Source of the DNA: Arthrobacter sp. Soc17.1.1.1
Lineage (GTDB): Bacteria; Actinomycetota; Actinomycetes; Actinomycetales; Micrococcaceae
NCBI RefSeq assembly: GCF_036867195.1
Contig: NZ_JBAJII010000001.1
Location: forward strand, 806,001 to 870,000
Direction: 5' to 3'
Length of the DNA stretch: 64,000 nt
In this document: piece by piece, positions 8,539 through 16,465 of the stretch
How the letters are laid out: the number at the start of each line of letters is the position of its first letter
Position numbering within the stretch: position 1 is the stretch's first letter
Made by a program: the position numbers and the translations under genes
The notes under the pieces: model-generated
Told to the model about the DNA's origin: nothing
Databases searched by the model: none
The model's input: only the letters and a program-made list of their open reading frames with translations

Positions 8539-9774
8539 ATGACCATCGACACCGCCGTCTTCGACCTCTCCGACGCCGACACCACCGCCATGCATGAGCT
8601 GTACCAGCACCTCCACGCCCACCCCGAGCTCTCCATGCAGGAGACGCACACGGCGGCGTTCATCCTCGAGAAACTGAACCACCTCGGCCTGGAGACCTTT
8701 CTGTGCGGGGGGACCGGCGTCGTCGGGATCCTGCGCAACGGTGACGGCCCGGTGGTCGGCTACCGCGCCGACACGGATGGCCTGCCCATCGCGGAGGACA
8801 CCGGCCTCGCCTACGCCAGCACGACGGCGGGCAATCTCGCCGACGGCACCGACGTCCCCGTGATGCACGGCTGCGGCCACGACACCCACATGACCGTGGG
8901 CCTCACCGCCGCCCAGCTGCTGGCAGAGAGCCGCGAGGCATGGTCCGGCACGGTGGTCTTCATCTTCCAGCCCGGCGAGGAGACCGGCGAGGGCGCGGAG
9001 GCGATGGTCGAGGACGGCCTGTGGGACAAGGCGCCGAAGCCGTCGATCATCTACGGGCAGCACGTGTGGCCGGGACTCGCCGGCACCGTGAACATCAGCA
9101 AGGGCACCGCCATGGCGATGGCCGACTCCTGGAAGGTGACCGTGCACGGCAAGCAGGCGCACGGCTCGCAGCCGGAGCAGTCGATCGACCCGATCGTGCT
9201 CGGCGCCCACATGGTGGTCCGCATCCAGACGATCGTCTCGCGCGAGGTGCACCCCATGAAGTCCGCTGTCGTCACGATCGGCACCTTCCACGGCGGGCTG
9301 AAGGAGAACATCATCCCGGCGTCGGCGGAGTTCACGCTCAACGTGCGGACGTTCGACGTCGACGTGCGCGAGCGCGTCCTCGGCTCGCTGCGGCGGATCA
9401 TCAGCGCGGAAGCCGCGGCGTCGGGAGCGCCGGAGCCGGTGATCGAGCAGATCACGAATTTCCCCCAGTGCTACAACGACCCTGCCTCGACGGAGGATCT
9501 GATGGCGGTTCTCGGCGAGGTGCTGGGGGAGGATGCCGTCATCGAGTCCCCGCCGGTGATGGGCAGCGAGGACTTCGGTCTCCTTGCCGAGGCCATCGGT
9601 GTACCGAGCGTCTACTGGTTCTTCGGTGGACACCCGCAGGAACTGCTCGACGGCGACGACCCCGTACCGGGAAACCACTCGCCGTACTTCGCGCCGGCGA
9701 TCGAGCCGACGCTCTCCACCGGAGTCCGGGCCGCCATGACGGCCCTGCTGTCGAAGGTCGGGACCACCGCGTGA
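8539..9774 (+). CDS. M20D-family amidohydrolase (hippurate / N-acyl amino acid hydrolase-like)
   Basis: The 411-residue cytosolic metallohydrolase carries MHGCGHDTHM (about residues 112-121), which supplies metal ligands, then QPGEETGEGAEAM (about 146-158) and NHSPYFAPAIEP near the C terminus. These are standard for peptidase M20D / IAA-amino-acid, hippurate or N-acetyl-amino-acid hydrolases. It has an AAAGGA ribosome-binding site and follows the membrane protein pair after 31 nt. Its stop overlaps the GTG start of the amidase gene by 4 nt, so translation is coupled. It may complete the breakdown of acylated or carbamoylated amino acids taken up by the cassette; the acyl group is unknown. Confidence 0.9.
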   Translation: MTIDTAVFDLSDADTTAMHELYQHLHAHPELSMQETHTAAFILEKLNHLGLETFLCGGTGVVGILRNGDGPVVGYRADTDGLPIAEDTGLAYASTTAGNLADGTDVPVMHGCGHDTHMTVGLTAAQLLAESREAWSGTVVFIFQPGEETGEGAEAMVEDGLWDKAPKPSIIYGQHVWPGLAGTVNISKGTAMAMADSWKVTVHGKQAHGSQPEQSIDPIVLGAHMVVRIQTIVSREVHPMKSAVVTIGTFHGGLKENIIPASAEFTLNVRTFDVDVRERVLGSLRRIISAEAAASGAPEPVIEQITNFPQCYNDPASTEDLMAVLGEVLGEDAVIESPPVMGSEDFGLLAEAIGVPSVYWFFGGHPQELLDGDDPVPGNHSPYFAPAIEPTLSTGVRAAMTALLSKVGTTA

Positions 9775-11192
9775 CCGGTGCGCTCTCCGACCTGTCCGCC
9801 GTCGAACTGACGGGGGCCATCCGCCGTCGGGAGGTGTCCGCACGGGAGGCACTCGAGGCGCACTTCGACCGCATCGACGCCGTCAACGGCCCGATCAACG
9901 CCGTCGTCACCGAGGACCGCGAGGGCGCCGCAGCGCTCGCAGATGCGGCCGACGAGTTGACGGCGTCGAGCGCCGACCTCCCGCCGCTGCACGGTCTGCC
10001 GATGACGCATAAGGACACGCACAACACCAGGGGACTGCGCACCACGCAGGGATCGACGGTGTTCAAGGACTTCGTGCCGACGTTCGACGACCTGATCATC
10101 GGCCGCCTGAAGAGCGCCGGAGTGGTGACGACGGGCAAGACGAACGTGCCTGAGTTCGCCGCCGGCTCGCACACCTTCAACGAGGTGTTCGGGACGACGG
10201 TCAATCCGTACGACACCACGCGCAGTGCCGGCGGCAGCAGCGGGGGAGTGGCGGCATCGATCGCCGCCCGCATCCAGCCGCTGGGCGACGGCAGCGACAT
10301 GGGCGGCTCGCTGCGCATCCCCGCGTCGTTCTGCAACGTGGTCGGGTACCGGCCGTCGATCGGCGTCGTCCCCGCCGTGCCGACGCGCAACGCCTGGGCG
10401 TGGCTCGGCCGGAACGGGCTGATGGCGCGTGATGTCGAGGACATCGCGCTGGGGATGACGGCGATCGCCGGTGCCGACCCGGCGGTTCCGTACGCCTACC
10501 CCGTGCCGGGCTCGTTCGCAGCCCCGCTGCAGCGGGACCTGACCGGGATGCGCATCGGCTGGTCACCCGATTTCGGGGTGGGCGTGCCGGTGGACCGTGA
10601 GGTACTGCGGGTCCTCGAGGGACAGCTGCAGGTCTTCGCCGACCTCGGTGCGATCGTCGAGGAGGCCGCGCCGGACCTGCGCGACGCCGACCAGGTGTTC
10701 GGTACGACGCGCGCCTTCGACTTCGTGCTGGGCCTCGGCGAGCTCGTGCGGAAGCACGGCGATGCGATCAAACCCGAGATCCGCTGGAACGTGGAGCAGG
10801 GTCTGCAGCTCACGGCGCAGGACATGGTCGACGCCGCCCTCGCCCGGACGCGGCTCGACACCAGCGTGCGGCGCTACTTCGGGACCTACGACGTCTTCGC
10901 GAGCCCGACGGCGCAGGTTCTCCCGTTCGACGCCACCGAGCGGTATCCGACGTCGGTCAACGGCGTGGAGTTCGAGACGTACCTGGACTGGATGCGTTCC
11001 GCCTGCCTGATCTCGGCGACCGGGCTGCCTGCCGTCTCGGTGCCGGCCGGCTTCAGCGAGGGTGGCCTGCCGGTCGGGCTGCAGCTCGCGATGCCGCACG
11101 GCAGCGACGTCGAACTCCTGCAGGTCGCGTATGCGTTCGAGCAGGCGACGGGGTGGGCGAAGCGGGCGCCGGAGCTGGAGGGCTTCCGCTAG
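9771..11192 (+). CDS. Amidase signature family hydrolase
   Basis: The 473-residue enzyme starts at a GTG overlapping the previous stop. It has the Ser-cisSer-Lys triad of the amidase signature family: Lys81 in MTHKDTHN, Ser156 in SAGGSSGG and Ser180 in GSDMGGSLRIPA. The spacings (75 and 24) match those in GatA. No gatB or gatC is adjacent, so it is a catabolic amidase rather than the tRNA amidotransferase subunit. It would hydrolyse a carboxamide to acid plus ammonia, fitting with the two M20 hydrolases of the same cassette. Its end overlaps by 4 nt the convergent Lrp-type gene. Confidence 0.9.
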   Translation: MTGALSDLSAVELTGAIRRREVSAREALEAHFDRIDAVNGPINAVVTEDREGAAALADAADELTASSADLPPLHGLPMTHKDTHNTRGLRTTQGSTVFKDFVPTFDDLIIGRLKSAGVVTTGKTNVPEFAAGSHTFNEVFGTTVNPYDTTRSAGGSSGGVAASIAARIQPLGDGSDMGGSLRIPASFCNVVGYRPSIGVVPAVPTRNAWAWLGRNGLMARDVEDIALGMTAIAGADPAVPYAYPVPGSFAAPLQRDLTGMRIGWSPDFGVGVPVDREVLRVLEGQLQVFADLGAIVEEAAPDLRDADQVFGTTRAFDFVLGLGELVRKHGDAIKPEIRWNVEQGLQLTAQDMVDAALARTRLDTSVRRYFGTYDVFASPTAQVLPFDATERYPTSVNGVEFETYLDWMRSACLISATGLPAVSVPAGFSEGGLPVGLQLAMPHGSDVELLQVAYAFEQATGWAKRAPELEGFR

Positions 11193-12238
11193 CGCCGGAG
11201 CAGACCCTCGACCTGGTTCCCGATCAGCACCCCGTCCCGGTCCATCCAGTAACGCCGCAGGACACTCAGTCCCACGCAGGTATCCATGGACTGGACTCCC
11301 GGCAGTGCCCCGATCTCCTCGGTGATGAAGTGGGCCAGTTCTGCAGGCCCGGAGAAGACGCCGTTGTAGATGACCGATGCCTTGCCGGTGACCATCGACA
11401 CCATGCGGGCCGATTTCTGCGTGCTCAGCTCGTCCAGCACGGTGGCGATGGATCGGGGCTTGAGCTGGAGGGAGATGATGGCGTTGAGGGGGAACCCGGC
11501 AGCTGCGGGTTCGACTTCGACACGTGGTGACACGGCGCCGCTGCCCAGCAGAAGCTGCATCCCCCGGTAGGCCGACGAGTTGCTGATGCCGAGCTGTCGA
11601 GCGGCCTCGGCCGCGGAGATCCGGGCATTCCCGCCAAGCTCCGCCATGATCCGCACTTCCACGTCGCTCAGGTCCTCGAGCCCGCCGATCGGTGGCCTGT
11701 TCACGGGGACGACGTACGTCTGTAGCGCAGCCTGCTGCTCGCTGGACAGGCGCTGCAGGCGCCATGACTGTCCCACCCGCTGGGATTCGAGGACCAGCTG
11801 GCTCTCCGTCGAGGCCACCCCGGGGATCGACGGAATGGTCCGGGTGAGGAGCTCGTCGATATCGGTCCCGTGCAGGGGGAAGAGATCCGCATAGATGTCG
11901 GCACTCCCGGTCGTGAGCAGGAGGAACTGGATCTCCGGGATCGCTTTCAGCGCCACGGCGACGTCGCGCGCCCTGCCGGGGGTGCACCTGAACCACAGCT
12001 GCCGGGGATTCCCCGAGGTGACGAGCGGCCAGGCGAAGCGCCCGATGACCCTCACCAGTCGGTCGCGCTGGAGGCGGTTGAGCCGACGCGTGATGGTGCT
12101 CGTGGGTTCGTCGAGTATCTCGGCGAGGGCGTTCGCCGGCACCCGGGGTGCGTGCTGCAAGGCGGCAACGATATCGAGATCGGTCTCGTCCATCGCGGCG
12201 GGGCGGCTCGAGGGCTGCAGGGTGGGTGCTGCGGTCAT
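11189..12238 (-). CDS. Tandem-module Lrp/AsnC-family regulator
   Basis: The 349-residue protein is about twice the normal Lrp length and contains two HTH modules: one at about 16-60 (DLDIVAALQHAPRVPANALA) and one at about 188-235 (AELGGNARISAAEAARQLGI). Each is followed by a region resembling the Lrp ligand-binding (RAM) domain. The ATG at 12238 places HTH1 at the N terminus; the upstream in-frame extension enters the AT-rich promoter region and is not coding-like. It is divergent from the imidase-like operon at 12426, with a 30-bp AT-rich palindrome between them, so it very likely regulates that operon in response to an amino-acid-like ligand. Confidence 0.88.
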   Translation of the reverse strand: MTAAPTLQPSSRPAAMDETDLDIVAALQHAPRVPANALAEILDEPTSTITRRLNRLQRDRLVRVIGRFAWPLVTSGNPRQLWFRCTPGRARDVAVALKAIPEIQFLLLTTGSADIYADLFPLHGTDIDELLTRTIPSIPGVASTESQLVLESQRVGQSWRLQRLSSEQQAALQTYVVPVNRPPIGGLEDLSDVEVRIMAELGGNARISAAEAARQLGISNSSAYRGMQLLLGSGAVSPRVEVEPAAAGFPLNAIISLQLKPRSIATVLDELSTQKSARMVSMVTGKASVIYNGVFSGPAELAHFITEEIGALPGVQSMDTCVGLSVLRRYWMDRDGVLIGNQVEGLLRR

Positions 12239-12306
12239 GATGTCGAGACTACAGGCGGGTTGCTCAATCCTCAGCAGTTGCGCGCAAGCTTTCCTCAGTT
12301 GCTCGG

Positions 12307-12336
12307 ACATATTTGAACGAATTGTTCGAAATATGT
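12307..12336. promoter_or_regulatory. AT-rich Lrp-type operator
   Basis: The 30-bp element has perfect 8-bp arms ACATATTT (12307-12314) and AAATATGT (12329-12336), with nested GAAC/GTTC and a central AATT. It is a conspicuous AT island in GC-rich DNA and abuts the -35 of the neighbouring promoter. AT-rich palindromes in divergent promoters are the usual binding sites of Lrp/AsnC proteins. Confidence 0.65.
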
Positions 12337-12364
12337 TGCCTACTTGAATGAACAGGCCTAAGTT
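12336..12364 (+). promoter_or_regulatory. Candidate promoter of the imidase-like operon
   Basis: TTGCCT (12336-12341) and TAAGTT (12359-12364) are separated by 17 bp. Transcription would begin about 55 nt before the ATG at 12426. The upstream palindrome overlaps the first base of the -35, compatible with activation or repression by the divergent Lrp-type protein. Confidence 0.5.
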
Positions 12365-12425
12365 GGTCGTGAGACGCACGCCACACGGACCGTTGCGCGG
12401 TGCCTCTACCATCACGGGAGAAGAG

Positions 12426-13349
12426 ATGACCATGACTGTTGCAGAACCCTGGCGCTGGCCCGAGGAGACGTGGAGGAGCCACGTCGAACAGGTTCGTGCA
12501 GGACGATCGCTCGTCGATGCCGATCAGGCACGACGCTGGAAGGACGGAGCGAAAGCAGCCGTCCTGTTCTCCTTCGACTCCGACCACGAGACTCCCTCAC
12601 TGCGCGACGGCGAGACCTCGCCGGGGCGAATGGCGCAGGGTGAGTACGGTGCGCGGGTAGCCGTACCGCGTATCCTCGATCTGCTCGGGCGGTACGAGGT
12701 GCCGTCGTCCTTCTACATCCCGGCCGTCTGCGCACTCCTGCGGCCGGACGAGGTGCCCGCCTATGTCGACGCCGGCCACGAGGTGGCCGTCCACGGCTGG
12801 ATCCACGAACGGAACACCCAGCTCACGTACGAGCAGGAACTGGATCTGCTGGGCAGGGCCCTCGGGGTCCTCGAGGAACAATCCGGGCAACGGCCGGTCG
12901 GCATCCGCACGCCGTCCTGGGACTTCTCCGACTCGACCCTGCGGGTCATCCGCGAGCTCGGGTTCCTGTACGACTCCTCCTTGATGGCCGATGACGAACC
13001 CTACGAGCTCCTGGCCGAGGGGGAGCCCACCGGCATCATCGAGATCCCGGTGGAGTGGATCCGCGATGATGCGCCGTATCTCATGATGGACCGCTTCGCG
13101 TCGCTGCGGCCGTACATGGCGCCACGCCAGCTCGTCCAGATCTGGAAGGACGAGTTCGACGCCGCCTATGCCGCGGGAGGTGTCTTCCAGCTGACGCTGC
13201 ACCCCCACATCATCGGGCACCGATCACGCCTCGTGGTACTCGAGGAGCTCCTCCAGCACATCCGCACGCACGATGACGTCTGGGTCACTACGCACGCCGA
13301 GCTCGCCCACCATCTCCGTCCCGCACTGACCTCCGAGGAAGCCCGATGA
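12426..13349 (+). CDS. NodB-like polysaccharide deacetylase family protein, probable imidase/allantoinase-type hydrolase
   Basis: The 307-residue cytosolic protein has no signal peptide and a NodB-type fold. FSFDSDHE (about 42-49) gives a putative metal-binding Asp pair, PSSFYIPAV is the second strand motif, and HEVAVHGWIHE (about 118-128) supplies histidines. The HGW-x-H pattern resembles the cytosolic PuuE/HpPgdA/imidase branch, which opens cyclic amides, more than cell-wall deacetylases. GGGAGAAG precedes the ATG at 12426; a second ATG at 12432 is possible. It starts a five-gene operon with a transporter and dehydrogenases, supporting a role in uptake and ring opening of a cyclic imide or ureide. 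The substrate is inference. Confidence 0.8.
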   Translation: MTMTVAEPWRWPEETWRSHVEQVRAGRSLVDADQARRWKDGAKAAVLFSFDSDHETPSLRDGETSPGRMAQGEYGARVAVPRILDLLGRYEVPSSFYIPAVCALLRPDEVPAYVDAGHEVAVHGWIHERNTQLTYEQELDLLGRALGVLEEQSGQRPVGIRTPSWDFSDSTLRVIRELGFLYDSSLMADDEPYELLAEGEPTGIIEIPVEWIRDDAPYLMMDRFASLRPYMAPRQLVQIWKDEFDAAYAAGGVFQLTLHPHIIGHRSRLVVLEELLQHIRTHDDVWVTTHAELAHHLRPALTSEEAR

Positions 13350-14659
13350 GCACAGAAACCACCGCCACGGCGGTTCACGAGACGAAACTCAGCGCCCGCG
13401 GGCGGAAGGCCATCATCGCGGGCGGTATCGGCAACGCCGTCGAGTGGGTCGACTGGGCCGTCTACACGACGTTCTCGTCGATCTTCGCGCACCACTTCTT
13501 CCCGCCGGGCGACCCGGTGGCGGCGCTGCTCGCCACCCTTGCGATCTTCGCCGTCGGATTCGTCATGCGCCCCGTCGGTGCCGCGGTCATGGGAACCTAT
13601 GCCGACCGCCACGGCCGCAAGAAGGGCCTGGTTCTCACCATCGGCATGATGGCGGGAGCCACCGCCATCATCGGCTTCGCGCCGACGTACGAGTCGGTAG
13701 GGATCCTCGCCCCGATCATCCTGGTGATCGCCCGGATGATCCAGGGCTTCTCGGCCGGTGGGGAATTCGGCTCGTCCTCCGCGTTCCTGGTCGAGTCGGC
13801 AGCCCCCAAACGCCGGGCGTTCGCCGGTTCGTGGCAGCAGGTCTCTGTCGGCGCCGGCGTGCTCATCGCCTCCGGGATGGGCGCGATCATCACCTCCACC
13901 CTGTCTCCCGAGGCGCTGGACAGCTGGGGCTGGCGCCTCGCCTTCATCGTCGCCGCCCTGCTGGGTCTCGTCGGGCTGTGGCTGCGCTCGTCGGTCGAGG
14001 AGACCGATTCGTTCACCACGGCCAAGGCGCAGGCGGAGGCATCCACCGAACAGCGCCGCAACTCGCTCTTCACGATGTTCGTGAAACACCCGAAGGCGGC
14101 GCTCAGGGTCTTCGGCATCACCATCGCCGGCACACTCCTCTACTACATGTGGGTGTCCTACATGCCCACGTACGCCGCCGTCGCGACGGGGATCCCGCTC
14201 AATCAGGCGCTCACCGCCAACTTCATCGCCGTCGGAGTGTTCCTGGTGCTCCTGCCGTTCGCCGGGATCCTGTCCGACAGGATCGGACGCAAGCCCACCA
14301 TGAGCGCCTTCGCGGGCGGATTCCTCCTGTTCTCCTGGCCGGCTTTCGCCCTGCTGAACGGCAACTTCTGGATGCTGCTCCTCATCGAGCTGATCGGAAT
14401 CGTCCTGCTGCTGGGCTACTCCGCGAATTGCGCCGTCATCATGGCCGAGCAGTTTCCACCCGAGGTCCGGGCCACGGGTATCGGTTTGCCCTACGCCCTC
14501 GCCGTCGCGATCTTCGGTGGGACGGCGCCCTACATCACGACCTGGATGAACACGAACGGGTATGGCGGGCTCGTGTGGGTCTATTGCGCCGTCGCCGCCG
14601 CGATCGGTCTGGTCGTGTATCTGACGATGCCCGAGACGAAGGGGAAGGCACTCGATTGA
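13346..14659 (+). CDS. MHS-family MFS transporter (metabolite:H+ symporter)
   Basis: The 437-residue protein has 12 hydrophobic segments. Hallmarks of the MHS subfamily are GGIGNAVEWVDWAVYTTFSS in TM1 and the loop 2-3 motif GTYADRHGRKKG (about residues 82-93), with a matching DRIGRKPTMS in the second half. It overlaps the imidase-like gene by 4 nt (ATGA), showing translational coupling. Members import organic acids, betaines or amino-acid-like solutes with protons. Here it probably carries the substrate of the first enzyme or a downstream acid. It resembles the transporter fragment at the left edge of the window but lies in an independent operon. Confidence 0.9.
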   Translation: MSTETTATAVHETKLSARGRKAIIAGGIGNAVEWVDWAVYTTFSSIFAHHFFPPGDPVAALLATLAIFAVGFVMRPVGAAVMGTYADRHGRKKGLVLTIGMMAGATAIIGFAPTYESVGILAPIILVIARMIQGFSAGGEFGSSSAFLVESAAPKRRAFAGSWQQVSVGAGVLIASGMGAIITSTLSPEALDSWGWRLAFIVAALLGLVGLWLRSSVEETDSFTTAKAQAEASTEQRRNSLFTMFVKHPKAALRVFGITIAGTLLYYMWVSYMPTYAAVATGIPLNQALTANFIAVGVFLVLLPFAGILSDRIGRKPTMSAFAGGFLLFSWPAFALLNGNFWMLLLIELIGIVLLLGYSANCAVIMAEQFPPEVRATGIGLPYALAVAIFGGTAPYITTWMNTNGYGGLVWVYCAVAAAIGLVVYLTMPETKGKALD

Positions 14660-15450
14660 TACGCCACGTCGTCGTGACAGGAGCGGCAAGCGGGATCGGC
14701 CGGCAGACGGCACTCCGCTTCGCGGCGCTGGGGGACCGGCTCACTCTGGTCGATGTCCAGCAGGATCGCCTCGACGCCGTTGCATCCGAATGCAGGGCAG
14801 CAGGTGCCCCCGACGTCCGTACCGCCGTGCATGACCTCCGATCAGGCACAGCACCGCAGTCGATGATCGAGGAGGCCTGGGATGTCGCGCCTGTCGACGT
14901 CCTCGTGAACTCGGCGGGCGTCTACCCGGCCACACCCTTCCGCAGCCTCGATGCGGACACGTGGGATGCGGTCCTGCACCTGAATACGAGGGCGCCGCTC
15001 CTGGCGACCGTGGCGCTCGCCAACAAGGCGGTGGATGCAGGACGCCGGGCGAACGTCGTCAACATCTCCTCGGGCGCCGCCCTCCGCGCTCGTCCCGGCG
15101 CGGCACCCTACTCGACGTCGAAGGCCGCCCTCGAGATGGCGACGAGGGCCTCCGCACTCGAACTCGGCCCGCTGGGCATCCGGGTCAATGCCGTCGCACC
15201 GGGATTCGTGACCGTCGACAGTGCGGCCAATCCGGTGACGGAGGACTACGCCGCAGCAGTGTCCGGGAACCCGCTCGGTCGCAGGGGAGTACCCGATGAC
15301 ATCGCACGGGCCGTCGTCTGGCTCACAGGCGACGAGGCGGAATGGATCACAGGGGAGATCCTGAGGGTCGACGGCGGGTCCTCCACCGGCGCCCTGAACC
15401 TGCCCCTGCACTGGCCCACCGACCTCACCAAGAAGGAGCAGAATGACTGA
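14656..15450 (+). CDS. Short-chain dehydrogenase/reductase (classical SDR)
   Basis: The 264-residue protein starts at a TTG that overlaps the transporter stop by 4 nt. This is the only start that keeps the complete first Rossmann strand, VVVTGAASGIG (TGxxxGIG). Other SDR features are NSAG, the catalytic Ser in NISSG, YSTSK (YxxxK) and the C-terminal LRVDGGSS. It should oxidise or reduce an alcohol/ketone with NAD(P), acting in the cytosol on a product of the preceding hydrolase. It overlaps the next gene by 8 nt. Confidence 0.88.
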   Translation: MIRHVVVTGAASGIGRQTALRFAALGDRLTLVDVQQDRLDAVASECRAAGAPDVRTAVHDLRSGTAPQSMIEEAWDVAPVDVLVNSAGVYPATPFRSLDADTWDAVLHLNTRAPLLATVALANKAVDAGRRANVVNISSGAALRARPGAAPYSTSKAALEMATRASALELGPLGIRVNAVAPGFVTVDSAANPVTEDYAAAVSGNPLGRRGVPDDIARAVVWLTGDEAEWITGEILRVDGGSSTGALNLPLHWPTDLTKKEQND

Positions 15451-16465
15451 CCATCCCTACACGATCGTCGGCGCGGGTGCCATCGGCGGCACCCTGGCAG
15501 TGCATCTCCACGCCCAGGGGGTACCCGTCCAGCTGATCGACGCCGACCATGAACACATCGCGGCGATCCGGGCCGGAGGGCTGCGGGTCGACAGCCCGCA
15601 GGGAACGATCACCGCAGACCTGCCGGCGTTCACACTCGACGACGCCCCTCAGGAGCTGGAGCGGGTGCTGCTCGCGGTGAAAGCACAGGCCACCGCGAGC
15701 GCCGCGGCGTGGATCGCTCCGCGCCTCGGCGCCGACGGCTACGTCGCCTCCCTGCAGAACGGCCTCAACGAGGCGACGATCGCGCACCATGTGGGGGTCG
15801 AGAGGACCGTCGCCGCGTTCGTCGACCTCTTCGCGGACGTCGTAGGGCCCGGAGTCATCAAGGACGGCGGGTCCGGGGGGATGGCGCTCGGCGAATACGG
15901 CGGCGGCACCAGCGCCCGGACCCGCCGCCTCGCGGAGGATCTGCGGCACTGGGGCACGCCGAAGGTGACGGGCAACGTGCAAGGGTATCTGTGGTCGAAG
16001 CTCGGCTTCGGCGCGATGCTCACGGCAACGGCACTCGCGGATCAGGACATGAGCGAGCTGATCGATCGTCATCGTCCCGCCATGAACGGCCTCGCCGCCG
16101 AGGTCTTCGATGTCGCTGCGGTCGAGTCCGTGGAGCTCGAACCCTTCGATGCGTTCGATCCGGAGAGTTATCGCCGGGGAGCTGACCCTGATCGGAACAC
16201 GGCGGCGACCGATGCCCTCGTCGCCTGGCTTGCGACGCAGAGCAAGACCCGCTCCGGGATCTGGCGTGACATCGTGGTCCGCAAACGGCCCACCGAGGTC
16301 CCGACGCAGTACCTCCCGGTGCTCGCCCTGGCCGAACGCCACGGCATCGCGACGCCCCTGCTCCGGGATCTGCTGACCCTGATCCAGCAGCGTGAAGCGA
16401 ACACCATCGACATGAGCGAGGACCACCTCGCGGCCCTCGACCGGAAGGCGGCATCCCGAGCATGA
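15443..16465 (+). CDS. Ketopantoate reductase-like oxidoreductase (ApbA/PanE family)
   Basis: The 340-residue protein starts with YTIVGAGAIGGTLAVHL (GxGxxG dinucleotide motif, about 6-22), then VKAQAT and SLQNGLNE, the latter a signature of 2-dehydropantoate 2-reductase-like enzymes. A conserved Lys in LWSKLGF (about 180-186) would be catalytic. It is slightly longer than PanE, and its operon context (imidase, SDR, M20 peptidase) argues for a 2-keto-acid or hydroxyacid step in catabolism rather than pantothenate synthesis. AAGGAG ends 5 nt before the ATG. It overlaps its neighbours on both sides. Confidence 0.85.
   Translation: MTDHPYTIVGAGAIGGTLAVHLHAQGVPVQLIDADHEHIAAIRAGGLRVDSPQGTITADLPAFTLDDAPQELERVLLAVKAQATASAAAWIAPRLGADGYVASLQNGLNEATIAHHVGVERTVAAFVDLFADVVGPGVIKDGGSGGMALGEYGGGTSARTRRLAEDLRHWGTPKVTGNVQGYLWSKLGFGAMLTATALADQDMSELIDRHRPAMNGLAAEVFDVAAVESVELEPFDAFDPESYRRGADPDRNTAATDALVAWLATQSKTRSGIWRDIVVRKRPTEVPTQYLPVLALAERHGIATPLLRDLLTLIQQREANTIDMSEDHLAALDRKAASRA

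Noticed and set aside
12278..12287. TTGCGCGCAA palindrome as a second Lrp site
   Set aside because: Short GC-rich palindromes are common in this composition and it lacks the AT-rich character of Lrp sites.
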